Positions 1-7,675 of a stretch of DNA of 64,000 nt are shown here, piece by piece. The stretch comes from VFJQ01 sp044226525 (GTDB lineage Bacteria; Verrucomicrobiota; Verrucomicrobiia; Chthoniobacterales; Chthoniobacteraceae). Numbering within the stretch: position 1 is the first letter of the stretch; every line of letters begins with the position of its first letter. The stretch is from NCBI GenBank assembly GCA_044226525.1, contig JBGAGV010000032.1:30044-94043 (forward strand), in the 5' to 3' direction. Both the position numbers and the translations under genes were made by a program. The notes beneath the pieces were generated by a model. The model was not told the origin of the DNA and ran no database searches. It was given only the letters and a program-made list of their open reading frames with translations.

Positions 1-1176
1 CTCGGTGGGCTCGAGCTTCGGATACCCGCCGACTTCCTCCTGATTGTCGATGATGCGTGCGGTGCCGGTGAGCGCTTCCTGCACGATGCGCGTGTCGATG
101 GCATCGCGCTCCGCAGGCCGCGCGCCGACGAAACGTGCGACGCGCCAGAGCGCTGCCGTGGTGCTGAGCGGCTTGAGTCCTTCGGGCCAGACGGGCGGTT
201 CCGGCAGCACCTTCGCATTCACCGGTTCGCGCAATTGGGGAATCGGCTGGCCGCGCCAGTCGTAGCCTTCGTTGTCCTTGAAATAACCTTCGGCGTTTCC
301 CTCGAAAATCCCCGCCGATTTTTTTGTCTTCTCGCCGAAGAGCACCACATTTCCCACGACCGCGATGCGCGGGTCCGCACCTTCCTTGCCCAGGTCCGGG
401 TCCGCACTGTGTGCGTGAACTGCGCGCTGGCCGGGATTCGCGATCACGTTGTTCACCGCCACGCCCGAAGTGCCCGGCTGGAAAACCGGGTTCCGCTCCA
501 CGTTGCTCGTGTAGAGATTGCCCACGATGGCCACATGCTGCGAGCCGCCAAAGACGAGCGTGCCCTTCGCATGCGGCCCTTTGTGGTGCGAGGAGTTGTC
601 GAGCCCCGGCCCGGCGATGCAATTGCTGATCACCATGCGCCGCACGGGTTCACCGGTCGGCGGCTTATAAGTGGAAGCCGAGATCGCTTCATCGATCGCC
701 CACGTGGACGAGCAATGATCGACCCACACATCTGCGGGCCCGCCGCTCGTGCTGATTCCATCGGGCTCCCACCCGCTCTGCTTCGCCTGTCCCGCATCCC
801 CGGGCCGCACGCGAAGATGTTGCAAGACCGTGCGATCGCCGCGCAGACGCAGGCCCCCTTTGATGATCGTGATGCCCGGCGCGGGCGCCGTCTGCCCGGC
901 CACAAAGCAATCCGGCTCGTCGAGACTGATGAATTGCTGCTCGAGATCGATCACGCCGCCCACTTCGAACACGATGATTTTCGGTCCCTTGATCTTCACC
1001 GCATCGCGCAGCGATCCGTCGCCTTTCGTCCGCAGCGACGTCACGCGCACGACCTGCGCGGCATCGAGATCGAAGCCGGGATCGGGCACGAGCCCATCCT
1101 GCCATTTCCAAGGGGTCTCGTCCGCGGCGAGTGCGGAGCAGGTGACGAGCAGCGGGAGGAACAGGTGCGGTCTCAT
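1..1176 (-). CDS. Pectate lyase (PL1-like), secreted, 3' end outside window
   Basis: The minus-strand frame stays open from an ATG at 1176 to the window edge (392 codons, no stop). The N-terminus is a short signal peptide (MRPHLFLPLLVTCSALAA). The mature part has the parallel beta-helix wording of polysaccharide lyase family 1: an early FEVGGVIDLEQQ segment, GQTAPAPGITI, and the strand VDHCSSTWAIDEAIS, which matches the PL1 'vDHCS.sWa.DE' signature. The C-terminal stretch ending in VGGYPKLEP is typical of the family, so little is missing. The start codon overlaps the stop of the upstream sulfatase as ATGA, so the two are translationally coupled. Likely role: extracellular or periplasmic cleavage of pectin-like polyuronate. 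The exact substrate cannot be read from sequence. Confidence 0.85.
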   Translation of the reverse strand, partial: MRPHLFLPLLVTCSALAADETPWKWQDGLVPDPGFDLDAAQVVRVTSLRTKGDGSLRDAVKIKGPKIIVFEVGGVIDLEQQFISLDEPDCFVAGQTAPAPGITIIKGGLRLRGDRTVLQHLRVRPGDAGQAKQSGWEPDGISTSGGPADVWVDHCSSTWAIDEAISASTYKPPTGEPVRRMVISNCIAGPGLDNSSHHKGPHAKGTLVFGGSQHVAIVGNLYTSNVERNPVFQPGTSGVAVNNVIANPGQRAVHAHSADPDLGKEGADPRIAVVGNVVLFGEKTKKSAGIFEGNAEGYFKDNEGYDWRGQPIPQLREPVNAKVLPEPPVWPEGLKPLSTTAALWRVARFVGARPAERDAIDTRIVQEALTGTARIIDNQEEVGGYPKLEPTE

Positions 1177-2567
1177 TTTGCCGCGACGGTCGCTTCGAGT
1201 TGATTTGGCACCGGCTTCACCGTGGCGCGATGTCGCTCCACCGCGGCGGCAATTTGCGCGAGCACTTCGGGATGTTCCGCCGCGACATTGAATGATTCGC
1301 CGGGGTCGGCCTGGAGATCGAACAGCAGTGGCGGCTCATGCGCATCCGGCTTCGGCTGAAAGTATCCCGGTTGCGTGAGATAGTGCGCTTTCCATTTCCC
1401 CAGCCGCGCGGCGAATAGCTGCGTGCCGCGGTAGTAGATGAACGCATCCCGCTGCACCGTCCCGCTCGCGGTGAGCAATGGCGTGATGTCGATTCCGTCG
1501 ATGGCACGATCCGCCGGCGCTTTCGCGCCCGCCCAGGTCGCGCAGGTGGTGAAGAGATCCATCGTGCTCGCGAGTTCGTGGCACACGCTTCCTGCGAGCA
1601 CTTTTCCCGGCATCCACGCGATCCCCGGCACACGCATGCCGCCTTCCCAGGTCGAACCTTTGCCATCGCGCAGCAGCCCCGCGCTGCCGCCCGCCTGCGC
1701 GCGGATGAGCCACGGCCCGTTGTCGCTGGTGAAAAAGACGAACGTGTTCTTCTCGATGCCCGCCGCGCGCACGGCCTCGAGGACCTGGCCGACCGCCCAG
1801 TCGAGTTCCTCCACCACATCCCCATAGCGTCCGCGGGGGCTCTTGTCGCGGAACTGCTCCGACGCAAACAACGGCGTGTGGGGAAAGGTGGACGCGAAAT
1901 AGAGAAAGAACGGTCCACCTTTGTGGTCGCCGATGAACTTTACCGCATGCTCGGCGTAACGGCGCGTTAGCGTCGTTTGATCCGCGGGCTGCTCGATCAA
2001 CTTCTCCCCCTCGAAGAGCGGTGCCTGCCACCATTTCGCATCGGGATCGACGCGATTGTCTTCGCCCTTCGGTTTGCCAGTGACGGCGTTCATGTCGTTC
2101 GAGTGCGGCAGGCCGAAGTAGTATTCGAAACCGTGCTTCATCGGGTGCCCGTCCGGATTGTTCATCCAGTTTCCGAGGTGCCATTTCCCGACCATCCCCG
2201 TGGCGTAGCCTTGCGCCTTCAAGAGTTGCGGGAGCGTCACTTCGTCGTCCGGCAAGTGTCCGGTCGATTCCCGCCGCAGCACGCGGAATTGGTTGTGCGC
2301 CATGCCGCTGCGAATCGGGTAGCGCCCGGTCATTAGCGCCGCGCGGCTCGGCGTGCAGACCTCCGCGCCGACATAGAAATCCGTGAAGCGCATTCCTTCC
2401 CGCGCCATGCGATCGAGATGCGGCGTGCGGATCGTCGGGTGTCCGTAGCAACCGAGGTCCCCGTAACCGAGATCGTCGGCGAGGATGATGATGACGTTCG
2501 GCTTGTCCGCCGCCGGGGCCGGCGCCAGGAAAGCCAGAAGGGAGAGAAGAAGGAGGAGCAGGGGCAT
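1173..2567 (-). CDS. Secreted sulfatase (arylsulfatase family)
   Basis: Type I sulfatase of about 464 aa that hydrolyses sulfate esters, here probably on a polysaccharide. Residues 1-20 form a signal peptide (MPLLLLLLSLLAFLAPAPAA), followed at once by the metal-binding DDLGYGDLGCYGH segment. The active-site motif CTPSR lies at about residues 71-75. Its cysteine would be converted to formylglycine by an enzyme that is not in this window. The frame is open further upstream to 2846, but that extension has no signal-like features, and the ATG at 2567 puts the signal peptide at the N-terminus. It is first in a two-gene minus-strand unit with the pectate lyase (4-nt overlap) and divergent from the beta-propeller genes, so the locus looks like one carbohydrate-degradation block. 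Confidence 0.9.
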   Translation of the reverse strand: MPLLLLLLSLLAFLAPAPAADKPNVIIILADDLGYGDLGCYGHPTIRTPHLDRMAREGMRFTDFYVGAEVCTPSRAALMTGRYPIRSGMAHNQFRVLRRESTGHLPDDEVTLPQLLKAQGYATGMVGKWHLGNWMNNPDGHPMKHGFEYYFGLPHSNDMNAVTGKPKGEDNRVDPDAKWWQAPLFEGEKLIEQPADQTTLTRRYAEHAVKFIGDHKGGPFFLYFASTFPHTPLFASEQFRDKSPRGRYGDVVEELDWAVGQVLEAVRAAGIEKNTFVFFTSDNGPWLIRAQAGGSAGLLRDGKGSTWEGGMRVPGIAWMPGKVLAGSVCHELASTMDLFTTCATWAGAKAPADRAIDGIDITPLLTASGTVQRDAFIYYRGTQLFAARLGKWKAHYLTQPGYFQPKPDAHEPPLLFDLQADPGESFNVAAEHPEVLAQIAAAVERHRATVKPVPNQLEATVAAK

Positions 2568-2718
2568 GGCGAGAGGAATGGAACTCCAAGTGGATGCCTC
2601 GCTCCTCGCTCCGTCGATCTTGAATTGCCTGCCTGTTAGTTGGTTCGAGGCTGCTCCCAGCGGCGGACGTTGGTCGAATTTGCGCCCAAGTCTCAGCCGC
2701 CTGGCGGCTTGGTAAAGC

Positions 2719-4257
2719 ATGACGTTCCCCACCGTTTCCTTCGCCCTGACGTTGTTTGCCGCCGGCGCATCCCTCGCGGCGGATGCCATCTCGATCGGCT
2801 CGCGGCGCGAGTTGTTCGTGGACGATACTTTGATCGAGAAGATCACGGGAGGCGCGGAACTGCGCCTGCATCAGCCGCAGCCACGCGAGATCGCGCTCGT
2901 GCACGATGCGCCGTGGGAAGGCAGCGGCAGTGGGTATCACAGCGTGTTCAAGGACGGGGACCGCTACCGCATGTATTACAAAGCGTGGCAGCTCGACGTG
3001 TCGGCTGCGGGCGTGAAGACCAACGCGCATCCGCTGTTCTGCTGCTACGCGGAGAGCGACGACGGCATCCACTGGCGCAAGCCGGAGCTGGGCCTGCACG
3101 AGTTCAAAGGCTCGAAGGCCAACAACATCGTGATCGCGAGCGGGAAGATCGGCGAGGTGAACGCCGATGCCGGGCATCCGGCGATTTTCAAGGACGACAA
3201 TCCCGCGGCGGCGCCGGAGGCTCGTTACAAGGCGATGATTCGTTCCGAATCGCCGAAGGGTCTGCTCGCATTTCAGTCCCCCGATGGTCTGCATTGGTCG
3301 CCGATACAAACGGCGCCGGTCATCACCGAAGGCGCGTTCGATTCGCAGAACCTCGCTTTCTGGGATGCGGCGCGCGGCGAATACCGCGCCTACTGGCGCA
3401 TCTTCACAGCGGGCGTGACGGATGAGAAAAACTGGAAGCCCGGTGGTTTTCGCGCCATCCGCACCGCCACCTCGAAAGACTTTCTGCATTGGGAAAATCA
3501 GACCGATGTGAGCTACGCCGATTCGCCCGCCGAGCATCTCTACACCAGCCAGGTGAAGCCTTATTATCGCGCGCCGCATGTGCTGATCGGCTTTCCCACG
3601 CGTTACACCGAGCGCGGCTGGTCGGAATCGATGCGGGCGCTGCCGGATCGGGAGCATCGCGAATGGCGCGCAAAGGCGAGCCAGCGTTACGGCACCGCGA
3701 TCACGGAAGGGCTCTTCATGGCGAGCCGCGACGGCGTGCGGTTCAAGCGCTGGAACGAAGCCTTCCTCCGGCCGGGCCTTGAGCGCGAGGGAACCTGGAA
3801 CTACGGCCAGCAATACATCGGGTGGCAGGCCGTCGAAACGAAATCCGCCCTCGAAGGCGCGCCGAATGAACTCTCGCTCTACGCCACGGAAAGCTACTGG
3901 ACCGGCACCAGCAGCGCCATCCGCCGCTACACACTGCGGCTCGATGGCTTCGTTTCCGTGAACGCGCCGATGAAAGGCGGCGATCTGATTACGAAGCCGA
4001 TCACCTTTACCGGCAGCAAACTCGCGCTGAACTTTTCCACCTCCGCCGCAGGGAGCGTGCGGGTGGAGATTCAGGACGTCGAAGGGAAACCGCTGCCCGG
4101 TTTTTCGCTCGCCGATTGCGAAGAAACTTTCGGCGACGCCATCGAACGCACGGTCGTATGGAAAGGCGGAAGAGATGTCAGCGCACTCGCGGGCAAACCC
4201 ATCCGCCTGCGGTTCGCGCTGAAGGACGCGGATCTCTTTGCGTATCAGTTCCAATGA
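2719..4257 (+). CDS. Secreted beta-propeller glycosidase-like protein 1
   Basis: 512-aa exported protein with an N-terminal signal peptide (MTFPTVSFALTLFAAGASLAA). The body repeats the 'YRMYYKAW', 'DGIHWRKPELGL', 'DGLHWSPI' and 'TSKDFLHWENQ' patterns (S/DG-hhHW). These are typical of five-bladed beta-propeller proteins related to GH32/GH43/GH130-type glycosidases. The RRELFVDDTLIE start of the mature protein is common in planctomycete and verrucomicrobial members. The C-terminal 100 residues resemble a beta-sandwich (SVRVEIQDVEGKPLPGFSL). I cannot assign catalytic acids with certainty, so the enzymatic activity is inferred. The stop codon overlaps the start of the next, similar gene (ATGA), so the two are coupled. 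Confidence 0.75.
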   Translation: MTFPTVSFALTLFAAGASLAADAISIGSRRELFVDDTLIEKITGGAELRLHQPQPREIALVHDAPWEGSGSGYHSVFKDGDRYRMYYKAWQLDVSAAGVKTNAHPLFCCYAESDDGIHWRKPELGLHEFKGSKANNIVIASGKIGEVNADAGHPAIFKDDNPAAAPEARYKAMIRSESPKGLLAFQSPDGLHWSPIQTAPVITEGAFDSQNLAFWDAARGEYRAYWRIFTAGVTDEKNWKPGGFRAIRTATSKDFLHWENQTDVSYADSPAEHLYTSQVKPYYRAPHVLIGFPTRYTERGWSESMRALPDREHREWRAKASQRYGTAITEGLFMASRDGVRFKRWNEAFLRPGLEREGTWNYGQQYIGWQAVETKSALEGAPNELSLYATESYWTGTSSAIRRYTLRLDGFVSVNAPMKGGDLITKPITFTGSKLALNFSTSAAGSVRVEIQDVEGKPLPGFSLADCEETFGDAIERTVVWKGGRDVSALAGKPIRLRFALKDADLFAYQFQ

Positions 4258-6113
4258 ACAGCGTCCGGTGTCTGGTGGCAGCATCCCTCGTCGCGGGAGC
4301 GTTCGGCACCGAGTCGCGTCCGGTCGAAGCCTCGATGAAGCTTCTCGCGCTCGACTCACGGGTTTTCGAGAAGATCGAGAATGCGCGGCTCGTGTTTGGG
4401 CAGCCGGAGAAGGATCCGGGCAACCCTTTGATCGCTTCCGACCAGCCGTGGGAAAATGCGACGAATAACTATTACCCCAACGTGCTCTGGGACGAGGGCG
4501 AGCGAACGTGGAAGCTCTGGTATAAAGATGTGCTCGCCGACCAGGACGCGATCGCGCGGATGGAGCGGCCGTCCACGGTGCACGATGTCGGTTGGTATCT
4601 GCTCTATGCCACGTCGAAGGACGGCGTTTCATGGTCGAAGCCGAAGATTGGGCTGCATCCTTTCGATGGCCGCAACGACACGAACGCCGTCGCGCGCGAT
4701 TGTCCCAATGTCGGCGTGTTCAAGGATGCGCACGATCCCGATCCGGCGCGGCGTTATAAGATGGTCTTCGACACAGGCCTCGGAAAACCGTTCGCGCGCT
4801 TCAGCGCCGACGGCATTCACTGGAGCGACCCCGTCGCGATGCTCGGCTTCACCGCGCAGCAGGGCGACACGCACAACAACGCGTTCTTCGACCAGCGCAC
4901 CGGGAAATATCTCTGGTTCACGAAAATGTATCTCGGCGAGCGCCTCGTGAGCCGCCTGGAGAGCGACGATTTCCTGCACTGGCGCAGCAGTGGCGTGGTG
5001 CTGCGCAGCTCCATCGACGAAGGCCGCAAGTCGCAGACTTACGCGCTCACTGTGTTCCCCTACGGCAATATCTATCTCGGCTTCCTCATGATGTATCACG
5101 TGGGCAAAGATCGCACCGTCGATGTCGAACTCGCGTGGAGTCCCGACTCGATCGAGTGGCGCCGCGTGCAACCCGGCGTGCCCTTGCTCAAGCTCGGTGC
5201 AAAGGGCGCCATCGATAGCGGCACCATCTATGCGCAAGCCGGCCCCATGTTCGTAAAAGATGGTCGCCTGCAAATCTACTACGGTGGCAGTCCGACTGTG
5301 CACGTCGGTTGGAAACGCAACGCCCACCTCTGCCGCGCGACGCTGCGCGAAGACGGCTTCGCCGCCTACGAACCCATCGACGCTTCCACTCCCGCGATTC
5401 TCACCACCGCACCGCTGCGCCCACTCGGTTCCGATCCGCACGTCATCTTCGATGGCGATGTCAAAACCGAAACGCTCCGCGAAGCCAACGGCACCGTGCG
5501 TCTCCGCCTCACCCTCGCCGCCAAGTGCCGCATCTTCGCAATCGACGGTTACGACCTCGTGAACCCCACGCTCCCACCCGCACCGCAAGCCCCGCTTCCC
5601 CACCAGCCCATCGCCCACGCCCCTATCACCTTCACCTTCGACCACGACGCTCAAGGCTGGTCCGGCGTGGACCAGATCGAAGCGCACGAGGGCTACGTCA
5701 CCGTCTCGCGCCCCGCCCCGCTGCGTCCCATCGCCCACGCCACGCCACTCCCCGGCGATTGGCCGACGCTGCTCGGCGGCGAGGGCGTGACGATCTCCGC
5801 CAAAGTCCGCTCCCCCAATCCCGGCGGCGCCGTCCGCATCGAAATCTGCCCCGCCGATCTCGCCGGCTGGAGCTACGAAAAACTCCCGCCCTTCACCGCC
5901 GACTGGCAGACCATCCAGACCACGATCCGCTACGACTGGACCGACGTCGAAGCCCGTGCCGCCGGCTGGGTCCCGTCCATCCAAGGCTTCCCCTGGCGCG
6001 ACACCCTCCGCCACGCCGGCAAATTAGTCATCATGTCCTCCGGCTCGCAAAGCGCCTTCGACCTCGACGACGTGCGCATCGAGGCCACTGAGGTCGGGAC
6101 AAAGCGGAACTAA
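4254..6113 (+). CDS. Secreted beta-propeller glycosidase-like protein 2
   Basis: About 619 aa. The start ATG at 4254 overlaps the stop of the preceding gene by 4 nt and begins a signal peptide (MNSVRCLVAASLVAGAFG). The frame is open further upstream, but that part lies inside the previous gene. Propeller-type motifs are visible: NYYPNVLWDEGERTWKLWYK, SKDGVSWSKPKIGLHPFDGR, RFSADGIHWSDP and ESDDFLHWRSSG. The last 180 residues form a separate beta-sandwich-like region starting near ITFTFDHDAQGWSG, possibly a carbohydrate-binding module. It is probably a paralogue or functional partner of the upstream protein in the same pathway. The substrate is unknown; the neighbouring sulfatase and pectate lyase suggest an anionic polysaccharide. 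Confidence 0.75.
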   Translation: MNSVRCLVAASLVAGAFGTESRPVEASMKLLALDSRVFEKIENARLVFGQPEKDPGNPLIASDQPWENATNNYYPNVLWDEGERTWKLWYKDVLADQDAIARMERPSTVHDVGWYLLYATSKDGVSWSKPKIGLHPFDGRNDTNAVARDCPNVGVFKDAHDPDPARRYKMVFDTGLGKPFARFSADGIHWSDPVAMLGFTAQQGDTHNNAFFDQRTGKYLWFTKMYLGERLVSRLESDDFLHWRSSGVVLRSSIDEGRKSQTYALTVFPYGNIYLGFLMMYHVGKDRTVDVELAWSPDSIEWRRVQPGVPLLKLGAKGAIDSGTIYAQAGPMFVKDGRLQIYYGGSPTVHVGWKRNAHLCRATLREDGFAAYEPIDASTPAILTTAPLRPLGSDPHVIFDGDVKTETLREANGTVRLRLTLAAKCRIFAIDGYDLVNPTLPPAPQAPLPHQPIAHAPITFTFDHDAQGWSGVDQIEAHEGYVTVSRPAPLRPIAHATPLPGDWPTLLGGEGVTISAKVRSPNPGGAVRIEICPADLAGWSYEKLPPFTADWQTIQTTIRYDWTDVEARAAGWVPSIQGFPWRDTLRHAGKLVIMSSGSQSAFDLDDVRIEATEVGTKRN

Positions 6114-6226
6114 CTTCCGCGGAGATAAGTCCCCGAGTTTGTTATCGGCGTGACGGGCGCACGGCGGCGTAAGTAACATGCCGCGGTCATGGCCACCCTC
6201 GGCTTCGACGGAGGCGGGCGAGGGGC

Positions 6227-7198
6227 CTACCCTGCCGGGATGATCGCTGTCTTCGGCTCGCCGAGGATGACGCCGGGGGTGGAATTGGCGCCGCGGGTGC
6301 GGAAGGTGACGGTGGCGCCGGCGGTGAAAGGGCCCACGGTTTGTTGCGGGCGCTGCACGGCGACGGAGTGGCCGAAGTCTTCATCGCCGGGGAGCCGCCA
6401 CTGCAACTCCAGCGTGGTGGCGTGTTCGCCGCCGTTGGCGGGGTAGAGCAGGGTGACGGTGCGGTCGGCGTTCACCGTGAGGGAGACGATGTCGAGCGGG
6501 TTCGGTGGCGGGGTGCCCTGCTCGGCGGGGACCTGATTTTTCGCCGCGTCGCCCTCGGGCGTGCCGGGCGGATACATCTTCAGCCAAGCCAGATACCAGC
6601 GTTTGTTGTCGCGATCCACCTTGCGCTCGGCGGTGCGCAGGGCCGTCTTCGCCTTGCTCACCTCGCGGATGGCGGCGGCTTCGTCGCTCTGCACCTGCTC
6701 GCAATCCTCGATCAAATCGAGCAGGTTCTCCTGCGTCACGTTCACGGGCGGATCGTCGCTGCCCGCCTTTTTGTAAGCGAGGATCAAGGGCGGTTTGGGC
6801 GGGGTGTCGGCGGCCAGCTTCGCATTGAAATCGGCCCACAACCCGCCCAGCAACCGCGCGCGGCGCAGATCGCTGGCCTGCGACACATTCGTCTCCACCG
6901 CATAGACCAGATCGAGCTGCCCGTGCAAATCGTCGTCCGCCGTCAGCACGCCGTCGATGATCCCGGGCACGCGCACGTTCGCATCGCGCAGCTTGGCCAA
7001 CGTATCGTCGCGCTCCGCGCGCACGTCGCTCAGATTGCCCTCCTGCGCCGCGCGCGTCTGCGCCAGCCCGGTGAGCGCGCCCACATTGGTCGTGTGCTGC
7101 GGCAGGGTGAGCCCGCGCAATTCAAACGTCGTCTGCATCGACCAGACCGCCAGCGTGGCCACGCCGCGTTCCTGGGTGATTTCCCAATACTCTTTCAT
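6227..7198 (-). CDS. Hypothetical protein: helical/coiled-coil region plus C-terminal Fn3-like domain
   Basis: 323 aa from the ATG at 7198 (MKEYWEITQERGVATLAVWS). I do not recognise a named family. Residues 1-210 are predominantly helical with heptad-like stretches (RAAQEGNLSDVRAERDDTLA, AAIREVSKAKTALRTAERKV). They are followed by a Pro-rich linker (GTPEGDAAKNQVPAEQGTPP). The last 90 residues read like a fibronectin-III or similar beta-sandwich (LQWRLPGDEDFG, GPFTAGATVTFRTRGAN). There is no signal peptide or membrane segment. It is the third minus-strand gene after the TIR and KGGVGR-TPR genes, separated from them by a 477-nt gap that holds a tandem repeat, so membership in the same functional cassette is plausible but unproven. 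Confidence 0.65.
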   Translation of the reverse strand: MKEYWEITQERGVATLAVWSMQTTFELRGLTLPQHTTNVGALTGLAQTRAAQEGNLSDVRAERDDTLAKLRDANVRVPGIIDGVLTADDDLHGQLDLVYAVETNVSQASDLRRARLLGGLWADFNAKLAADTPPKPPLILAYKKAGSDDPPVNVTQENLLDLIEDCEQVQSDEAAAIREVSKAKTALRTAERKVDRDNKRWYLAWLKMYPPGTPEGDAAKNQVPAEQGTPPPNPLDIVSLTVNADRTVTLLYPANGGEHATTLELQWRLPGDEDFGHSVAVQRPQQTVGPFTAGATVTFRTRGANSTPGVILGEPKTAIIPAG

Positions 7199-7350
7199 GT
7201 TCAGTGGAAGTGGAGGTTCAAGCCGCGCCACCGCCCGCGCTCCAGCGAGGGAAACCCGGCAGCCAGCGCCGCGCATCGTGCTGGCCCGCCCGATTCGCCA
7301 CCAGCTCGCAAAAGTAAACCTCTCGCGCCGTTCCGGCGACGATTCGGTGA

Positions 7351-7608
7351 CGCCGGGCGCCGGGCCAGCCCAAGCCGGCAGCGGTTCGCCCCGCGCCGAC
7401 GCCGGGTCCGCCCAAACAGCCGCCGGGCCGCCTCACGTCATCGCCGGGCCACCCCCCACCGGCGCCGGTTCGGCCAAAAAGCCGCCGGGTCGGCCCCCGC
7501 GATCGTCGGGAAGGCCCAGACCGACGCCGGGAAGCCCCCTCCAGCCGCCGGCCCGGCCCAGAAAACCGCCGGGTCGCCCCGTGCAGCCGCCGGGTTTGGC
7601 CGGGACAG
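7351..7608. repeat. Degenerate 21-bp-period GC-rich tandem repeat
   Basis: The core CGCCGGG (with one-base variants) recurs at about 7358, 7379 (degenerate), 7400, 7421, 7442, 7463, 7483, 7504, 7525, 7546, 7567 and 7588, a step of 21 bp kept for roughly twelve units. A typical unit reads like CGCCGGGTCGGCCC followed by a purine-rich heptamer. Because 21 is a multiple of three, frames through the array are open and read as Pro/Gly/Arg heptads, but nothing else supports a protein there. The array fills most of the gap between the KGGVGR-TPR gene and the third gene of the cassette. Confidence 0.8.
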
Positions 7609-7611
7609 AAA

Positions 7612-7662
7612 TGTTCCACGCTTCTGGAAGGACCGAAGCCTACAGAAGTGCGCTGTGGAACA
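7612..7662 (-). terminator. Imperfect hairpin downstream of the KGGVGR-TPR gene
   Basis: TGTTCCAC at 7612-7619 pairs with GTGGAACA at 7655-7662, and the inner arms TTCTG (7622-7626) and CAGAA (7643-7647) can extend the stem with a bulge. It lies just 3' of the stop of the minus-strand ATPase gene at 7676. There is no clear run of U in the transcript, so it may be a processing or boundary hairpin rather than an intrinsic terminator. Confidence 0.4.
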
Positions 7663-7675
7663 CGTCCCGGCGAAA

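Noticed and set aside
1336..4632. 1098-aa minus-strand open frame across the sulfatase and both beta-propeller genes
   Set aside because: It overlaps three better-supported genes in other frames and is Arg/Ala/Pro-rich without structure.
7351..7608. CRISPR array
   Set aside because: The repeats are head to tail with a 21-bp step, leaving no spacers of constant length, and no cas genes are nearby.
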